Source: Ornithinimicrobium avium (GTDB taxonomy: Bacteria; Actinomycetota; Actinomycetes; Actinomycetales; Dermatophilaceae). Taken from it: DNA of 64,000 bases. Positions within the stretch are counted from its first letter, which is position 1. Every line of letters starts with the position of its first letter. The translations under genes were made by a program, and so were the position numbers. Of this stretch, positions 43,653-52,303 are shown in pieces. The notes beneath the pieces were generated by a model that saw nothing but the letters and a program-made list of their open reading frames with translations, was not told the DNA's origin and searched no databases. The stretch covers positions 1,240,001-1,304,000 of the forward strand of contig NZ_CP031229.1 in assembly GCF_003351765.1 (NCBI RefSeq), written 5' to 3'.

Positions 43653-44911
43653 GCGGCCCGTCCTCGCCCGGCGCACCGCAGCAGGCCGCCGCCCCCGCGA
43701 CCCAGCAGCAGGCCGCCGCCCCCGCGACCCAGCAGCAGGCCGCCGCCCCCGCGACCCAGCAGCAGGCGGCCGCCCCCGCGACCCAGCAGCAGGGCACGAC
43801 CGCTGCCCGGGGCGCGTCGCAGCGCTCCAGCAGCCCGGCCCGGCTGCGGCTGGCGCGCGGCCTGGCGACCGCGGCCGCGCTGCTCACCGGCGTGGTCGCC
43901 ACGGGCACCTTCGACACCAGCGGCATCAACGCCACGCCCAACGTCGTCGCCGCCCAGTGGCAGGCGGCCGAGCAGGCCGGCACGCAGGTGGCCGCCGCCG
44001 ACCTCGAGCTCGCCCGCACCGTGGCTCGGGCCTCGGCCGGAGATGGCGTCGGCTCCGTCGACACTGCCGCGTCCGCGGACCAGCTCAGCGCGCACCTCGC
44101 GGGGGCCGCCGAGGAGCTCTCCCGGACCGGCGTCACCACCTCCGCCGGCATCGTCGACCTCGCGGTCGACGGGGACCGCGCCGTGCGCGCGGCGGCGAAG
44201 GACCCGAAGGCGGCTGCGAGGGCATACCAGGAGATGGCCGAGCCCACCCGGACCGCCCTGGACGTCACCGACGAGGTCGCCAGGGACCGGGCGCAGGCGC
44301 TGAAGACCGGCTCGCGCTCGATGCTCACCTCCCTCGTCGGCGGGCTCGCCACGCTGCTGCTGGTGGGGGTCATGGTGTGGCTCGCGCTGCTGACCCGGCG
44401 GATCGTCAACGTGCCGCTGCTCCTCGCCACCGCGATCACCGCCGGGCTGACCTACGTCTCCCTCAACCCGGCCGCCCTGCCGCTCGACCTCGACGAGCAG
44501 GTGACGACCCGGTCGGCCACGGCCCAGGCGCTGCAGGAGGTGCGGGTCGCCCGCGCGGCCCAGTACGCCCAGGTGATGGACCAGGGCACCGCCGACGAGG
44601 CGGTGACCGCGGCGACGGCCGCGCTGAGGGTCGTGGGCGACCGGACGCTGACCGAGCAGTGGGCCCAGGTCTACGGCGCCCAGCAGGACCTCACGAAGAC
44701 GGACGGGTCGGCCGAGCGCCTGGCCGCGGTCGAGGCCGTGCAGGAGCAGTTCACCGCGGTGGAGGGCCGGCTCAACGAGCAGGTCAGCTCCACGGACCTC
44801 ACGATGGGACGCTGGGCATCGGTCACCGCCGGCCTGGCCCTGGTGCTGGGACTGGTCGCGGCCGCCGCGGCGTGGACCGGGCTGACCCGCAGGCTGAGGG
44901 ACTACCGATGA
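43649..44911 (+). CDS. Four-TM membrane protein, GlnX-like topology
   Basis: 420 aa. The N-terminus is cytoplasmic with four copies of a 9-residue QQQAAAPAT repeat. TM1 (about residues 70-92) is followed by an external helical domain of about 140 residues. TM2 (LVGGLATLLLVGVMVWLALL) and TM3 (VPLLLATAITAGLTYVSL) form a hairpin. A second external domain of about 120 residues precedes TM4 at the C-terminus. This is the layout of GlnX, the membrane sensor encoded beside PknG in mycobacteria, although no sequence motif proves homology. Its neighbour at 44908 has the same plan. It begins with GTG overlapping the ATPase stop and ends in ATGA. Probably senses something outside and signals to PknG (inference). 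Confidence 0.8.
   Translation: MSGPSSPGAPQQAAAPATQQQAAAPATQQQAAAPATQQQAAAPATQQQGTTAARGASQRSSSPARLRLARGLATAAALLTGVVATGTFDTSGINATPNVVAAQWQAAEQAGTQVAAADLELARTVARASAGDGVGSVDTAASADQLSAHLAGAAEELSRTGVTTSAGIVDLAVDGDRAVRAAAKDPKAAARAYQEMAEPTRTALDVTDEVARDRAQALKTGSRSMLTSLVGGLATLLLVGVMVWLALLTRRIVNVPLLLATAITAGLTYVSLNPAALPLDLDEQVTTRSATAQALQEVRVARAAQYAQVMDQGTADEAVTAATAALRVVGDRTLTEQWAQVYGAQQDLTKTDGSAERLAAVEAVQEQFTAVEGRLNEQVSSTDLTMGRWASVTAGLALVLGLVAAAAAWTGLTRRLRDYR
43679..43786 (+). repeat. Four tandem 27-bp repeats in the N-terminus of the four-TM protein
   Basis: Four copies of a 27-base unit encode QQAAAPATQ-type repeats (43679-43705, 43706-43732, 43733-43759 and 43760-43786). They are almost identical at DNA level, with one variant in the last copy (GCGGCC for GCCGCC), so the array is recent and likely to vary between strains. 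It lengthens a flexible Ala/Pro/Gln tether before TM1. Confidence 0.9.
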
Positions 44912-46362
44912 GCGGCACGACGGAGCAGGGAGGGACGCCGGTGAGCAGCACCGACGAGGACGCCAGGGGAGGCGGGGACGAGCGACCGATGCTCATCCTC
45001 GGCGAGGACCTCCCGGACGTGGAGGACACCACGCCCGAGGAGCTGCGCCGTCAGCAGGAGGAGGCCGAGCGCGAGATCGCGGAGGCCCGCCGCCGGGCGC
45101 AGGAGGAGATCGAGCGCCGGCGTCGCGAGGCCGAGAAGGAGATCGCCGCGCTGGAGCAGCAGAAGGAGCGCGAGCTCGCGGCCCGCCAGCGCGAGCTGGA
45201 CGACACGCAGCGCACGCTCTTCGAGCGCGAGGCGAAACTGCGGCGGACGGTGACGGCCAGCGGCGGGACGCCGGAGGAACGGCTGGTCAGCAAGGTCGCC
45301 AGGCCCCCGCTGAGCCAGCGCGGGCTGCGCCGCTCCGGCCGGGTGGTCGGCCTGGCGACCGCGGCCGCGGCAGCCCTGGCCGTGGGGCTGCTGACCGCCG
45401 TCCCGGGCGGGGGCCCGGACGTGCGTGCGGAGATCGACGACGCCGACCGCGCGCGCGTGGTGTGGCTGCGGTCCGGCAGCGCCGCCGACGAGCAGATCGC
45501 GCGGCGGATGGCGGGCCAGGACGTCCCGACGGGTGCGGACGGCACCTACGAGAACGTGCGGCTGGCCCGGGAGGCCGGCGAGATCTACGCCGCCGACCGC
45601 TACGTCGAGCGGACCGAGGAGAACACCGCGACGATGCTGGCTGCGGACACCTCCGAGGTCCGCTCCCTCACCCTGTGGAACGAGCTGCACGACACGGCCG
45701 GCTACGCGGTGGGCTCCTGGGAGGTCGAGGACATCGTCGAGGACTCGCGCGGCCCTGGCGCCTGGACCTACGTCCTCCTCGCCGTCGGCGTGCTGGGCCT
45801 GGCGGCCCTGGCGGTGCTCGCCCTGGTCGCCCGGTCCTGGGTCTCGCTGCCGGTGCTGGTCGTGGCCACCGGCCTGGCGGTCGCCGCGCTCTCCGCCGTC
45901 GCCGCCCACGACGCCGCGGTCGGCGCCACGGCCGCCGCGCACGAGGCGGCCGACGACGCCGTGGACGACCTCTACGACCAGGTGGGCCGCGACCTGAGGG
46001 TGGCCTACGGGATCACCACCTCCTCCTACGACCGACGACCCGAGTTCTGGACCGACGACCCCTTCTACGGCGAGGACCAGGCTCCCGGCACCGAGGCCTA
46101 TCTCGCGGTGCGCGAGGACATGGCCGGCGCCATGGAGCAGGGCGAGGAGGCCACGGAGCAGAAGGCGCTCGAGCTGGTCCAGGCCGCCCGCGAGGGCATG
46201 GAGGCCCGGGGTCCGGCGGTGGGGAGGGCACGGGCCGACCTGCTCGCGGCGCTGGAGCGCTCCGGCTCGCGCTGGGGCCTGGCTGCCGGTCTCGGCGCCG
46301 GTGCTGCGGTCCTGGGCGGGCTGGGCGTGGCCCTCTCCCGCGGGCGGGGGCGCACCCCGTGA
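44908..46362 (+). CDS. Coiled-coil four-TM membrane protein, second GlnX-like sensor
   Basis: 484 aa. A cytoplasmic N-terminus with a long charged coiled coil (about residues 47-115, EELRRQQEEAEREIAEARRR and following) leads to TM1 (about 148-168). Then come an external domain of about 110 residues, a TM2-TM3 hairpin (TYVLLAVGVLGLAALAVLAL and LPVLVVATGLAVAALSAVAA), a second external domain (DLYDQVGRDLRVAYGITTSS, FWTDDPFYGEDQ) and TM4 near the end. It has the same plan as the previous gene, so the two may form a heteromer. It is translationally coupled on both sides (ATGA, GTGA). No known family recognised. Confidence 0.8.
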   Translation: MSGTTEQGGTPVSSTDEDARGGGDERPMLILGEDLPDVEDTTPEELRRQQEEAEREIAEARRRAQEEIERRRREAEKEIAALEQQKERELAARQRELDDTQRTLFEREAKLRRTVTASGGTPEERLVSKVARPPLSQRGLRRSGRVVGLATAAAAALAVGLLTAVPGGGPDVRAEIDDADRARVVWLRSGSAADEQIARRMAGQDVPTGADGTYENVRLAREAGEIYAADRYVERTEENTATMLAADTSEVRSLTLWNELHDTAGYAVGSWEVEDIVEDSRGPGAWTYVLLAVGVLGLAALAVLALVARSWVSLPVLVVATGLAVAALSAVAAHDAAVGATAAAHEAADDAVDDLYDQVGRDLRVAYGITTSSYDRRPEFWTDDPFYGEDQAPGTEAYLAVREDMAGAMEQGEEATEQKALELVQAAREGMEARGPAVGRARADLLAALERSGSRWGLAAGLGAGAAVLGGLGVALSRGRGRTP

Positions 46363-47492
46363 CCACGCAGTATGCCGTCGCGCCGCCGGCTCCCGGGTCC
46401 CTCGGCGCGGACGTCGCGGACCGTGAGCTGCTGGCCTACCTGGACGCCATGCTGCGCTGGCGGGACCGGCGCCGGACCGAGCTGTCCGCGCTGGACCAGG
46501 CCGCGATGGAGCTGGCGGACCCGAAGGACCGCGCGGCGGTGACCCCGGACGTGACGCTGTCGATGGCGCTGTGGCAGGCGGTGGCCGATCGGGTCGAGCT
46601 GCTCGTGGCCACCTGGGACAGCGGCCGCGTGGGCGAGAGCGAGCGCCGCCGGATCACCACGCTCGTGTGGGGGACGCTGGAGCAGCCCGGCTCGCACGGC
46701 GGCGCGCAGGCCCTGGCGGTCTCGCTGCCCGAGGCCTGCCGGCTGTCGGACTCGCTGGCCTCCTCGCTGCGCTCCCGGCTGCGCCTGGACGGCTCCGACC
46801 CCGACGTGGCCGGCCGGCTGCGCTCCCTGCGCCAGCAGGTGGAGCGGATCGCCGACCAGGTCGCGCTCGTCCCGGAGAGCCGGCGCGGCTCGGCGGCCGC
46901 GGTCTACGAGGAGCTGGACGGGCGCCTGGACGACGTGGAGGGGCGGGCCCGCCGCGGGGCGGACGTCGGCGGGCTCCTCGGCCCCCTGGAGTCCCGCGCC
47001 GCGAGCGCCGAGCGGGACCTCATCGTGGCCGCCTCGGCCCGGGCGCACGCCAAGGCCGACCATGCCCAGGCCACCCGCGAGGTGGCCGAGCTGACCGCCC
47101 GCGGCGAGGCGGTACGGGCCCTGGCCGGGCGCGCCCGCACCCTGGTCTCACCGGCCCCGACGCTCGGCGTGCCCGACGTGACCCAGCTCGGACCGGTGCC
47201 GGCCGACCCCGACGAGCTCACCGCATACCTCGCACGCCTGGCCCGGGTGGACCGGGCGCTGAGGGTGGCGCAGGGCAGCTACGCCGAGGCCCTGGCCCGG
47301 CGCGAGGAGCTGGCGCTGCGCGCACGCTCCGTGCACGAGGCGCTGGCCGGCAGCGGGGCCGGTGCCGCGATGAGCGGGCTCGCCGAGCAGGTGCAGGCGC
47401 TCCTCGACGCCCGCCCCACCGACCTGACCAGGCTCGAGGCGCTCGTCCAGGCGCAGGAGGCCTTCGCCCGGACGATGGGGGTGGCCACGTGA
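46359..47492 (+). CDS. Helical protein F of the PknG operon, paralogue of 58551-59660
   Basis: 377 aa, almost entirely helical with coiled-coil character and no TM. Conserved with the protein at 58551 are the start YAVAPP, RW-RR-EL-ALD, LVATW, LVWGTLE, ALAVSLPEACRLSDSLASSL, ERDLIVAASARAHAKADHAQ, ARGEAVRALAGRA and PAPTLGVPDVTQLG-VP. No family recognised. It sits immediately before pknG and is joined to both neighbours by GTGA overlaps. Likely a scaffold or adaptor, since the same three proteins (B, F, FHA) recur in the satellite operon. Confidence 0.82.
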   Translation: MTTQYAVAPPAPGSLGADVADRELLAYLDAMLRWRDRRRTELSALDQAAMELADPKDRAAVTPDVTLSMALWQAVADRVELLVATWDSGRVGESERRRITTLVWGTLEQPGSHGGAQALAVSLPEACRLSDSLASSLRSRLRLDGSDPDVAGRLRSLRQQVERIADQVALVPESRRGSAAAVYEELDGRLDDVEGRARRGADVGGLLGPLESRAASAERDLIVAASARAHAKADHAQATREVAELTARGEAVRALAGRARTLVSPAPTLGVPDVTQLGPVPADPDELTAYLARLARVDRALRVAQGSYAEALARREELALRARSVHEALAGSGAGAAMSGLAEQVQALLDARPTDLTRLEALVQAQEAFARTMGVAT

Positions 47493-49810
47493 ACCACTGC
47501 GTCGAGCCGGGCTGCACCGGCTCCTACGAGGACGGCTGGTGCAACGTCTGCGGCTCCCCCGAGCCGGTCGCCGCACCGGTCGCCGCCACACCCCTGGAGG
47601 CCTCCTCGGCCGAGGCCGTCCCCGTCGGGGCCGCGGCGGGGGCTGCCGCGTCCGGGGACGGGGGGGACGACGCGGCCGGCTCCTCCGACGGGGCCGACGG
47701 TGACCCGGTGCCGGGCCAGGGCTCGGGCGGCTCGCACGTGGAGACCCCCGGCCCCGGACGCTCCCGCGAGGCGGTGCGCGCGGCCGCCGTCCGCCGCCAG
47801 CGCGCCAACGCCGCCGGACGCCGCTCGCGCCTGGGGATGGGGCTGACCCAGGTCCCGCCGGTGCCGGTCGGCGACCCCACCGCCGCGGTGATGACCGACC
47901 CGCAGGTCCCCGAGGCGCGCCGCGTGTGCCCCAGCTGCGGAGCCAAGGTCGGGCAGGCCGCCGGCGAGGCCGAGGGCCGCCAGCAGGGCTTCTGCCCCCA
48001 GTGCCGGGCGCCCTACTCCTTCACCCCCAAGCTGGAGCCGGGCGAGCTGGTCGCCGGGCAGTACGAGGTCGTCGGCGCCCTGGCGCACGGCGGCATGGGG
48101 TGGATCTACCTGGCCAGGGACAAGAACGTCTCCGACCGGTGGGTCGTGCTCAAGGGGCTGCTCAACACCGGTGACGCCGACGCCCTCGACGCGGCGGTGG
48201 CCGAGCAGCAGTTCCTCGCCCAGGTCAAGCACCCGCTCATCGTCGAGATCTACAACGTGGTCACCCACGACGGCGACGCCTACACGGTCATGGAGCACGT
48301 CGGCGGCACCAGCCTGAAGCAGATGCTCAAGCAGCGGATGGCCACGACCGGTCGCTACGACCCGTTCCCGGTCGACCAGGCGCTGGCGTTCGTGCTCGAG
48401 GTGCTGCCGGCCTTCGCGCACCTGCACGACCTGGGCCTGCTCTACTGCGACTTCAAGCCGGACAACCTCATCCAGGAGGGCGACGGGGTCAAGCTCATCG
48501 ACCTCGGCGGGGTGCGGCGCCAGGACGACCTGGAGTCGCCGATCTACGGCACGGTCGGCTACCAGGCGCCGGAGGTGGCCGAGGTGGGCCCGTCCGTGGC
48601 CTCGGACATCTACACGGTCGGGCGCACCCTGTGCGTGCTCACCTTCGAGTTCCGCGGCTACCAGTCCGAGTACGTCGACAGTCTGCCGCCGACCTCCCAG
48701 GTGGCCCCGTTCGTCGAGTACGACGCGTTCTACCGGCTGGTGGCGCGGTGCTGCGCACCGGACCCGAACGACCGCTTCCTCACCGTCGAGGAGCTGCGCA
48801 CGCAGATGGTCGGCGTGCTGCGCCAGGTGGTGGCGGCGCGCGCCGACCACGCCGCGACCCTCTCGGCGCACTCGACGGCCTTCGAGGCGCCGGTGTCCAC
48901 CGGCGAGACCCTGTCCTGGTGGGAGCTGCCGCAGCTCAAGCGGGACGAGGCCGACCCGATGCTCGACCGGCTCTCGACGGTGCCGGACACCGACCCGGTG
49001 GCCCGCCACCAGGCGCTGCTCACGCTGCCCGACCAGACCTCCGAGGTGCTCGTCGCCCGCGCGCACGCCGGGATCCGCGTCGGCCAGGCCTCCTGGGTGG
49101 ACGAGGCGCTGCGCCAGCTCCTGGACGAGGACCCCTGGGACTGGCGCGCCTCCTGGCTGCGCGGGCTCTGGGAGCTCTCGCAGGCGGGCACCGAGGAGGA
49201 GCGTCGGCGCACCTGCGGGCGGGACGCCGCCGGGCACTTCGCCGCGGTCCGCGACGCGCTGCCCGGGGAGGTCGCCCCGCGCCTGGCGCTGGCGCTGGCC
49301 AGCGAGCTGGCCGGCTACGCCAAGGCCGCCGAGCTGGACTACGAGCGCGCCTGGCGCACGGACGCCGGGTATGTCGCACCCGCCGCCTTCGGTCTGCACC
49401 GCGTCCGGCTGGGCCGCGGCGACGTCGAGGGCGCGATCCGGGCGCTGGACTCGGTGCCGGCCGGCAGCCGCGCGCACCCCCGTGCCCGCTGGCTGCGGGC
49501 GGAGCTGCTGCGCGGCCGCGGCACGCTGGCCGACCTGCGGGAGTCCGTGCACGCGGTCTCGCGCCTGACCCTGGACCCGCGCCAGCGCGCGATGTTCAAC
49601 GCCACCACCTACGAGCAGGCACTGGGCCGCATCGCCCAGGACGGCGAGCGGCCGGACTGGCGCCTCGGCGAGGTCGCGCTGACCCGGGACGCGCTGCGCC
49701 GCGCCCTCGAGCAGGAGTACCACGTCCTCGCCGACTACACCCCCGACCCCGTCGAGCGCGCCGCGCTCGTCGACCGTGCCAACGCCGTCCGACCCTGGAG
49801 CTGGACATGA
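47489..49810 (+). CDS. pknG: PknG-type Ser/Thr protein kinase with N-terminal zinc ribbons and C-terminal TPR
   Basis: 773 aa. N-terminal ribbon 1: CVEPGCTGSYEDGWCNVCGS. After an acidic linker comes the rubredoxin-like ribbon of PknG (RVCPSCGAKVGQ and GFCPQCRAPYSF). The kinase starts at GQYEVVGALAHGGMGWIYLA (near residue 190), with VVLKG (ATP lysine), VMEHVGG (hinge), LLYCDFKPDNLIQ (catalytic loop, no HRD, as in PknG), KLIDLGGVRR (DLG in place of DFG, as in PknG) and YGTVGYQAPEV. TPR repeats fill residues 480-773. Mycobacterial PknG phosphorylates the FHA protein GarA and tunes glutamate and 2-oxoglutarate metabolism. Here PP2C, vWA and FHA genes follow directly. The additional first ribbon is not in mycobacterial PknG. 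Confidence 0.96.
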   Translation: MNHCVEPGCTGSYEDGWCNVCGSPEPVAAPVAATPLEASSAEAVPVGAAAGAAASGDGGDDAAGSSDGADGDPVPGQGSGGSHVETPGPGRSREAVRAAAVRRQRANAAGRRSRLGMGLTQVPPVPVGDPTAAVMTDPQVPEARRVCPSCGAKVGQAAGEAEGRQQGFCPQCRAPYSFTPKLEPGELVAGQYEVVGALAHGGMGWIYLARDKNVSDRWVVLKGLLNTGDADALDAAVAEQQFLAQVKHPLIVEIYNVVTHDGDAYTVMEHVGGTSLKQMLKQRMATTGRYDPFPVDQALAFVLEVLPAFAHLHDLGLLYCDFKPDNLIQEGDGVKLIDLGGVRRQDDLESPIYGTVGYQAPEVAEVGPSVASDIYTVGRTLCVLTFEFRGYQSEYVDSLPPTSQVAPFVEYDAFYRLVARCCAPDPNDRFLTVEELRTQMVGVLRQVVAARADHAATLSAHSTAFEAPVSTGETLSWWELPQLKRDEADPMLDRLSTVPDTDPVARHQALLTLPDQTSEVLVARAHAGIRVGQASWVDEALRQLLDEDPWDWRASWLRGLWELSQAGTEEERRRTCGRDAAGHFAAVRDALPGEVAPRLALALASELAGYAKAAELDYERAWRTDAGYVAPAAFGLHRVRLGRGDVEGAIRALDSVPAGSRAHPRARWLRAELLRGRGTLADLRESVHAVSRLTLDPRQRAMFNATTYEQALGRIAQDGERPDWRLGEVALTRDALRRALEQEYHVLADYTPDPVERAALVDRANAVRPWSWT

Positions 49811-51024
49811 CGACCGAGCCCAAGCCCGAGCACGCCGACCCGACCGGCGACACGGTCGGCCCGCAGCACACGGCTCCGCCGGGCACCCCCCAGGCGACCG
49901 GCGACACGCTCGGCACGCAGCACACGGCGCCGCCGCACACCCCGGAGGCCGGGGAGACCGTCGAGGAGGAGCCCGAGCCCTTCTCCGACGGGCCACCACC
50001 GCTGCCGACCCCGATGCTCGTGCTCGACGGCACGCTGCCGGAGGAGCCGGCCCCCGCACCGGATCCGGAACAGGTCGACCACGGCACCTGCCGCTGCGGC
50101 GGGAAGTTCGACGCCGACGGCTGGTGCACCGAGTGCGGCGAGCGCCGCCCGGACCCCCGCCACCACTTCACCGCGCAGGCGTCCCCGGCCGTCGCCGCCG
50201 TGTGCGACCGTGGCGTCCGGCACACCGACAACGAGGACGCGATGGCCGTGTGGGCCGATGAGGAGGGCCGCGTGGCACTGGTCGTCTGCGACGGCGTGAG
50301 CACCGCCGCCCGCTCGGCCGAGGCCAGTCTGGCCGCGGCGGACGCGGCCGTGCAGGTGCTCTCGTCGAGCACCGACGCCCCGCCCGAGCGCCTTGTCACG
50401 GCGACCTCGGCGGCGGCGGCCGCCGTCGACCAGGTCGGCCTCGACTTCCCCGACTCCGCCCCGTCGTGCACCTTCGTCGCGGCGGTGGTCGAGGACGGCA
50501 CCGCCACCGTCGGGTCGGTGGGTGACAGCCGCGGCTACTGGCTGCCGGACCAGGGCGAGGCGCACCGGCTGACCACCGACGACTCCATGGCCGAGGAGCA
50601 GGTCCGGGCCGGCATGGACCGGGCCAGCGCCGAGACCAGTCCCCTGGCGCACACGATCACCCGCTGGCTGGGACCCGACGGGCCCGACCACACCCCCGAG
50701 ATCACGACCGCCGACGTGGACGAGCCCGGCTGGGTGCTGCTCTGCTCGGACGGGTTGTGGAACTACGCCTCCGAGCCGGCGGACCTGCGCGCGGTCGTCC
50801 GCGCCGAGGAGCGCCGGGTGGGTCGCGACCCGCTGGTCCTGGCGCAGGCGCTCGTCGCGTGGGCCAACGGCCGCGGCGGCGCCGACAACATCACCGTGGC
50901 GCTGGCCCGCACCGGGGGCGGCGCGACCGACCGGCCCGCCGGGGACGCCGAACCGACGGTGGAGACGGCATACCCGCAGCCGAACGACACCCCGACCGCG
51001 GGGCAGGATGGGACGCATGCCTGA
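49807..51024 (+). CDS. PP2C family Ser/Thr protein phosphatase with N-terminal zinc ribbon
   Basis: 405 aa. A Thr/Pro-rich N-terminus with two TGDT(V/L)G-QHTAPP repeats is followed by the zinc ribbon CRCGGKFDADGWCTECGERR (near residues 97-116). The PP2C domain has the metal-binding motifs RHTDNEDAMAVW, VVCDGVSTA, GSVGDSRGYW, LLCSDGLWNYA and GADNITVALA, all intact. It should dephosphorylate targets of the coupled PknG. The ATG overlaps the pknG stop (ATGA) and the end overlaps the vWA gene by 8 bases. The ribbon resembles those of PknG and the FHA protein. Confidence 0.95.
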   Translation: MTTEPKPEHADPTGDTVGPQHTAPPGTPQATGDTLGTQHTAPPHTPEAGETVEEEPEPFSDGPPPLPTPMLVLDGTLPEEPAPAPDPEQVDHGTCRCGGKFDADGWCTECGERRPDPRHHFTAQASPAVAAVCDRGVRHTDNEDAMAVWADEEGRVALVVCDGVSTAARSAEASLAAADAAVQVLSSSTDAPPERLVTATSAAAAAVDQVGLDFPDSAPSCTFVAAVVEDGTATVGSVGDSRGYWLPDQGEAHRLTTDDSMAEEQVRAGMDRASAETSPLAHTITRWLGPDGPDHTPEITTADVDEPGWVLLCSDGLWNYASEPADLRAVVRAEERRVGRDPLVLAQALVAWANGRGGADNITVALARTGGGATDRPAGDAEPTVETAYPQPNDTPTAGQDGTHA

Positions 51025-52303
51025 GTTCACCGCGACGGTCTACCAGAACGAGTTCCTGCCCGACGCCGGCACCGACGTGCACGCCATCGTCTCGGTCACC
51101 TGCACCGGGGCCGGGACGGTGACGCCGATGAGCTCGGCGTCCGGCGGGGCGGGCGAGATCATCATCGTCGACGTCTCCGGGTCCATGGACGTGCAGGGCG
51201 TGCGGGCCGCGGCGTACGCGGCATCGGCCGCGCTGGACCAGATCGTCGACGGCGTCTGGTTCGCGATCATCGCCGGCAACCACGAGGCGGCGCTGTGCTA
51301 TCCCGACGGGACGTCGGCGGCGATGGTGCGGATGTCGCCGCAGACGCGGCTGGAGGCCAAGCGCTCGCTGCAGCGGCTGGCGCCGGGCGGCGGCACCGCG
51401 ATGGGCCGGTGGCTGCTGGCCGCCGGGCAGCTCTTCGGCTCGGTGCCGACGCTGAGCAAGAAGCACGCCATCCTGCTCACCGACGGCGCCAACCAGCACG
51501 AGACGCCGCAGGAGCTGAGCTGGGCGATCGAGCAGGTGCGTGGCCGCTTCCAGGCGGACTGCCGCGGGCTGGGCGCGGCGTGGCAGGTCGAGGAGGTGCG
51601 CCGGATCGCGCAGGCGCTGATGGGCAGCGTCGACCTGATCCGCACCTGGGACGGGCTGCCGGAGGACTTCGCCGCGCTCATGGAGCAGTCGATGGGCCGC
51701 GGCGTCACCGATGCCCAGCTGCGGGTGTGGGCGCCGCAGGGGGCCGAGGTGCTCTTCGTCAAGCAGGTCTCCCCCACCCTGGAGGACCTCTCCTCGCGAC
51801 GGACCGAGGTCAACGCGCTGACCGGCGGCTACGACACCGGCGCCTGGGGCGACGAGACCCGCGACTTCCACGTGGCGGTGCGTCTGGCGCCCAAGGCGGT
51901 CGGCCAGGAGCAGCTGGCCTCCCGGGTGCAGCTGGCGCTCGGCGAGGAGGTCGTGGCCCAGGGGCTGGTCAAGGCCAGGTGGTCCGGCGACAGCCTGCTC
52001 ACCGCGCAGATCAGCCCGGAGGTGGCGCACTACACCGGTCAGACCGAGCTGGCCTCGGCGATCCAGGACGGGCTGCGCGCCAAGGCGCTGGGGGACGACG
52101 CCACGGCGACCTCCAAGCTGGGCCGTGCGGTGCAGCTGGCGCGCGAGACCGGTGACGAGGCGGCGACCTCGCGGCTGGCGCGCGTCGTGGAGATCGAGGA
52201 CGCCGCGACCGGGCGGGTGACGCTGCGGCGCAACGTCGACAAGCTGGACGAGATGGAGCTGGACACCGCCTCCACCAAGACGACCCGGGTGCGCCAGCAG
52301 TGA
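51017..52303 (+). CDS. von Willebrand factor A domain protein (TerY/TerF-like triad member)
   Basis: 428 aa, no TM. The vWA domain begins at IIIVDVSGSMDVQG with a complete MIDAS DxSxS motif. Later elements are GGTAMGRWLLAA and HAILLTDGANQHETP. A beta-rich and helical C-terminal domain (FHVAVRLAPKAVGQEQLASR) follows. vWA proteins next to a kinase and a PP2C phosphatase form the triad described for Ter-related stress systems, where they may gather partners through metal-dependent binding. ATG 51017 was chosen over ATG 51008 because MPEFTATVYQNE is the conserved-looking start. Confidence 0.92.
   Translation: MPEFTATVYQNEFLPDAGTDVHAIVSVTCTGAGTVTPMSSASGGAGEIIIVDVSGSMDVQGVRAAAYAASAALDQIVDGVWFAIIAGNHEAALCYPDGTSAAMVRMSPQTRLEAKRSLQRLAPGGGTAMGRWLLAAGQLFGSVPTLSKKHAILLTDGANQHETPQELSWAIEQVRGRFQADCRGLGAAWQVEEVRRIAQALMGSVDLIRTWDGLPEDFAALMEQSMGRGVTDAQLRVWAPQGAEVLFVKQVSPTLEDLSSRRTEVNALTGGYDTGAWGDETRDFHVAVRLAPKAVGQEQLASRVQLALGEEVVAQGLVKARWSGDSLLTAQISPEVAHYTGQTELASAIQDGLRAKALGDDATATSKLGRAVQLARETGDEAATSRLARVVEIEDAATGRVTLRRNVDKLDEMELDTASTKTTRVRQQ

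Noticed and set aside
47279..50059. 926-residue minus-strand open frame
   Set aside because: Antisense shadow of pknG; the plus strand carries an unmistakable PknG.
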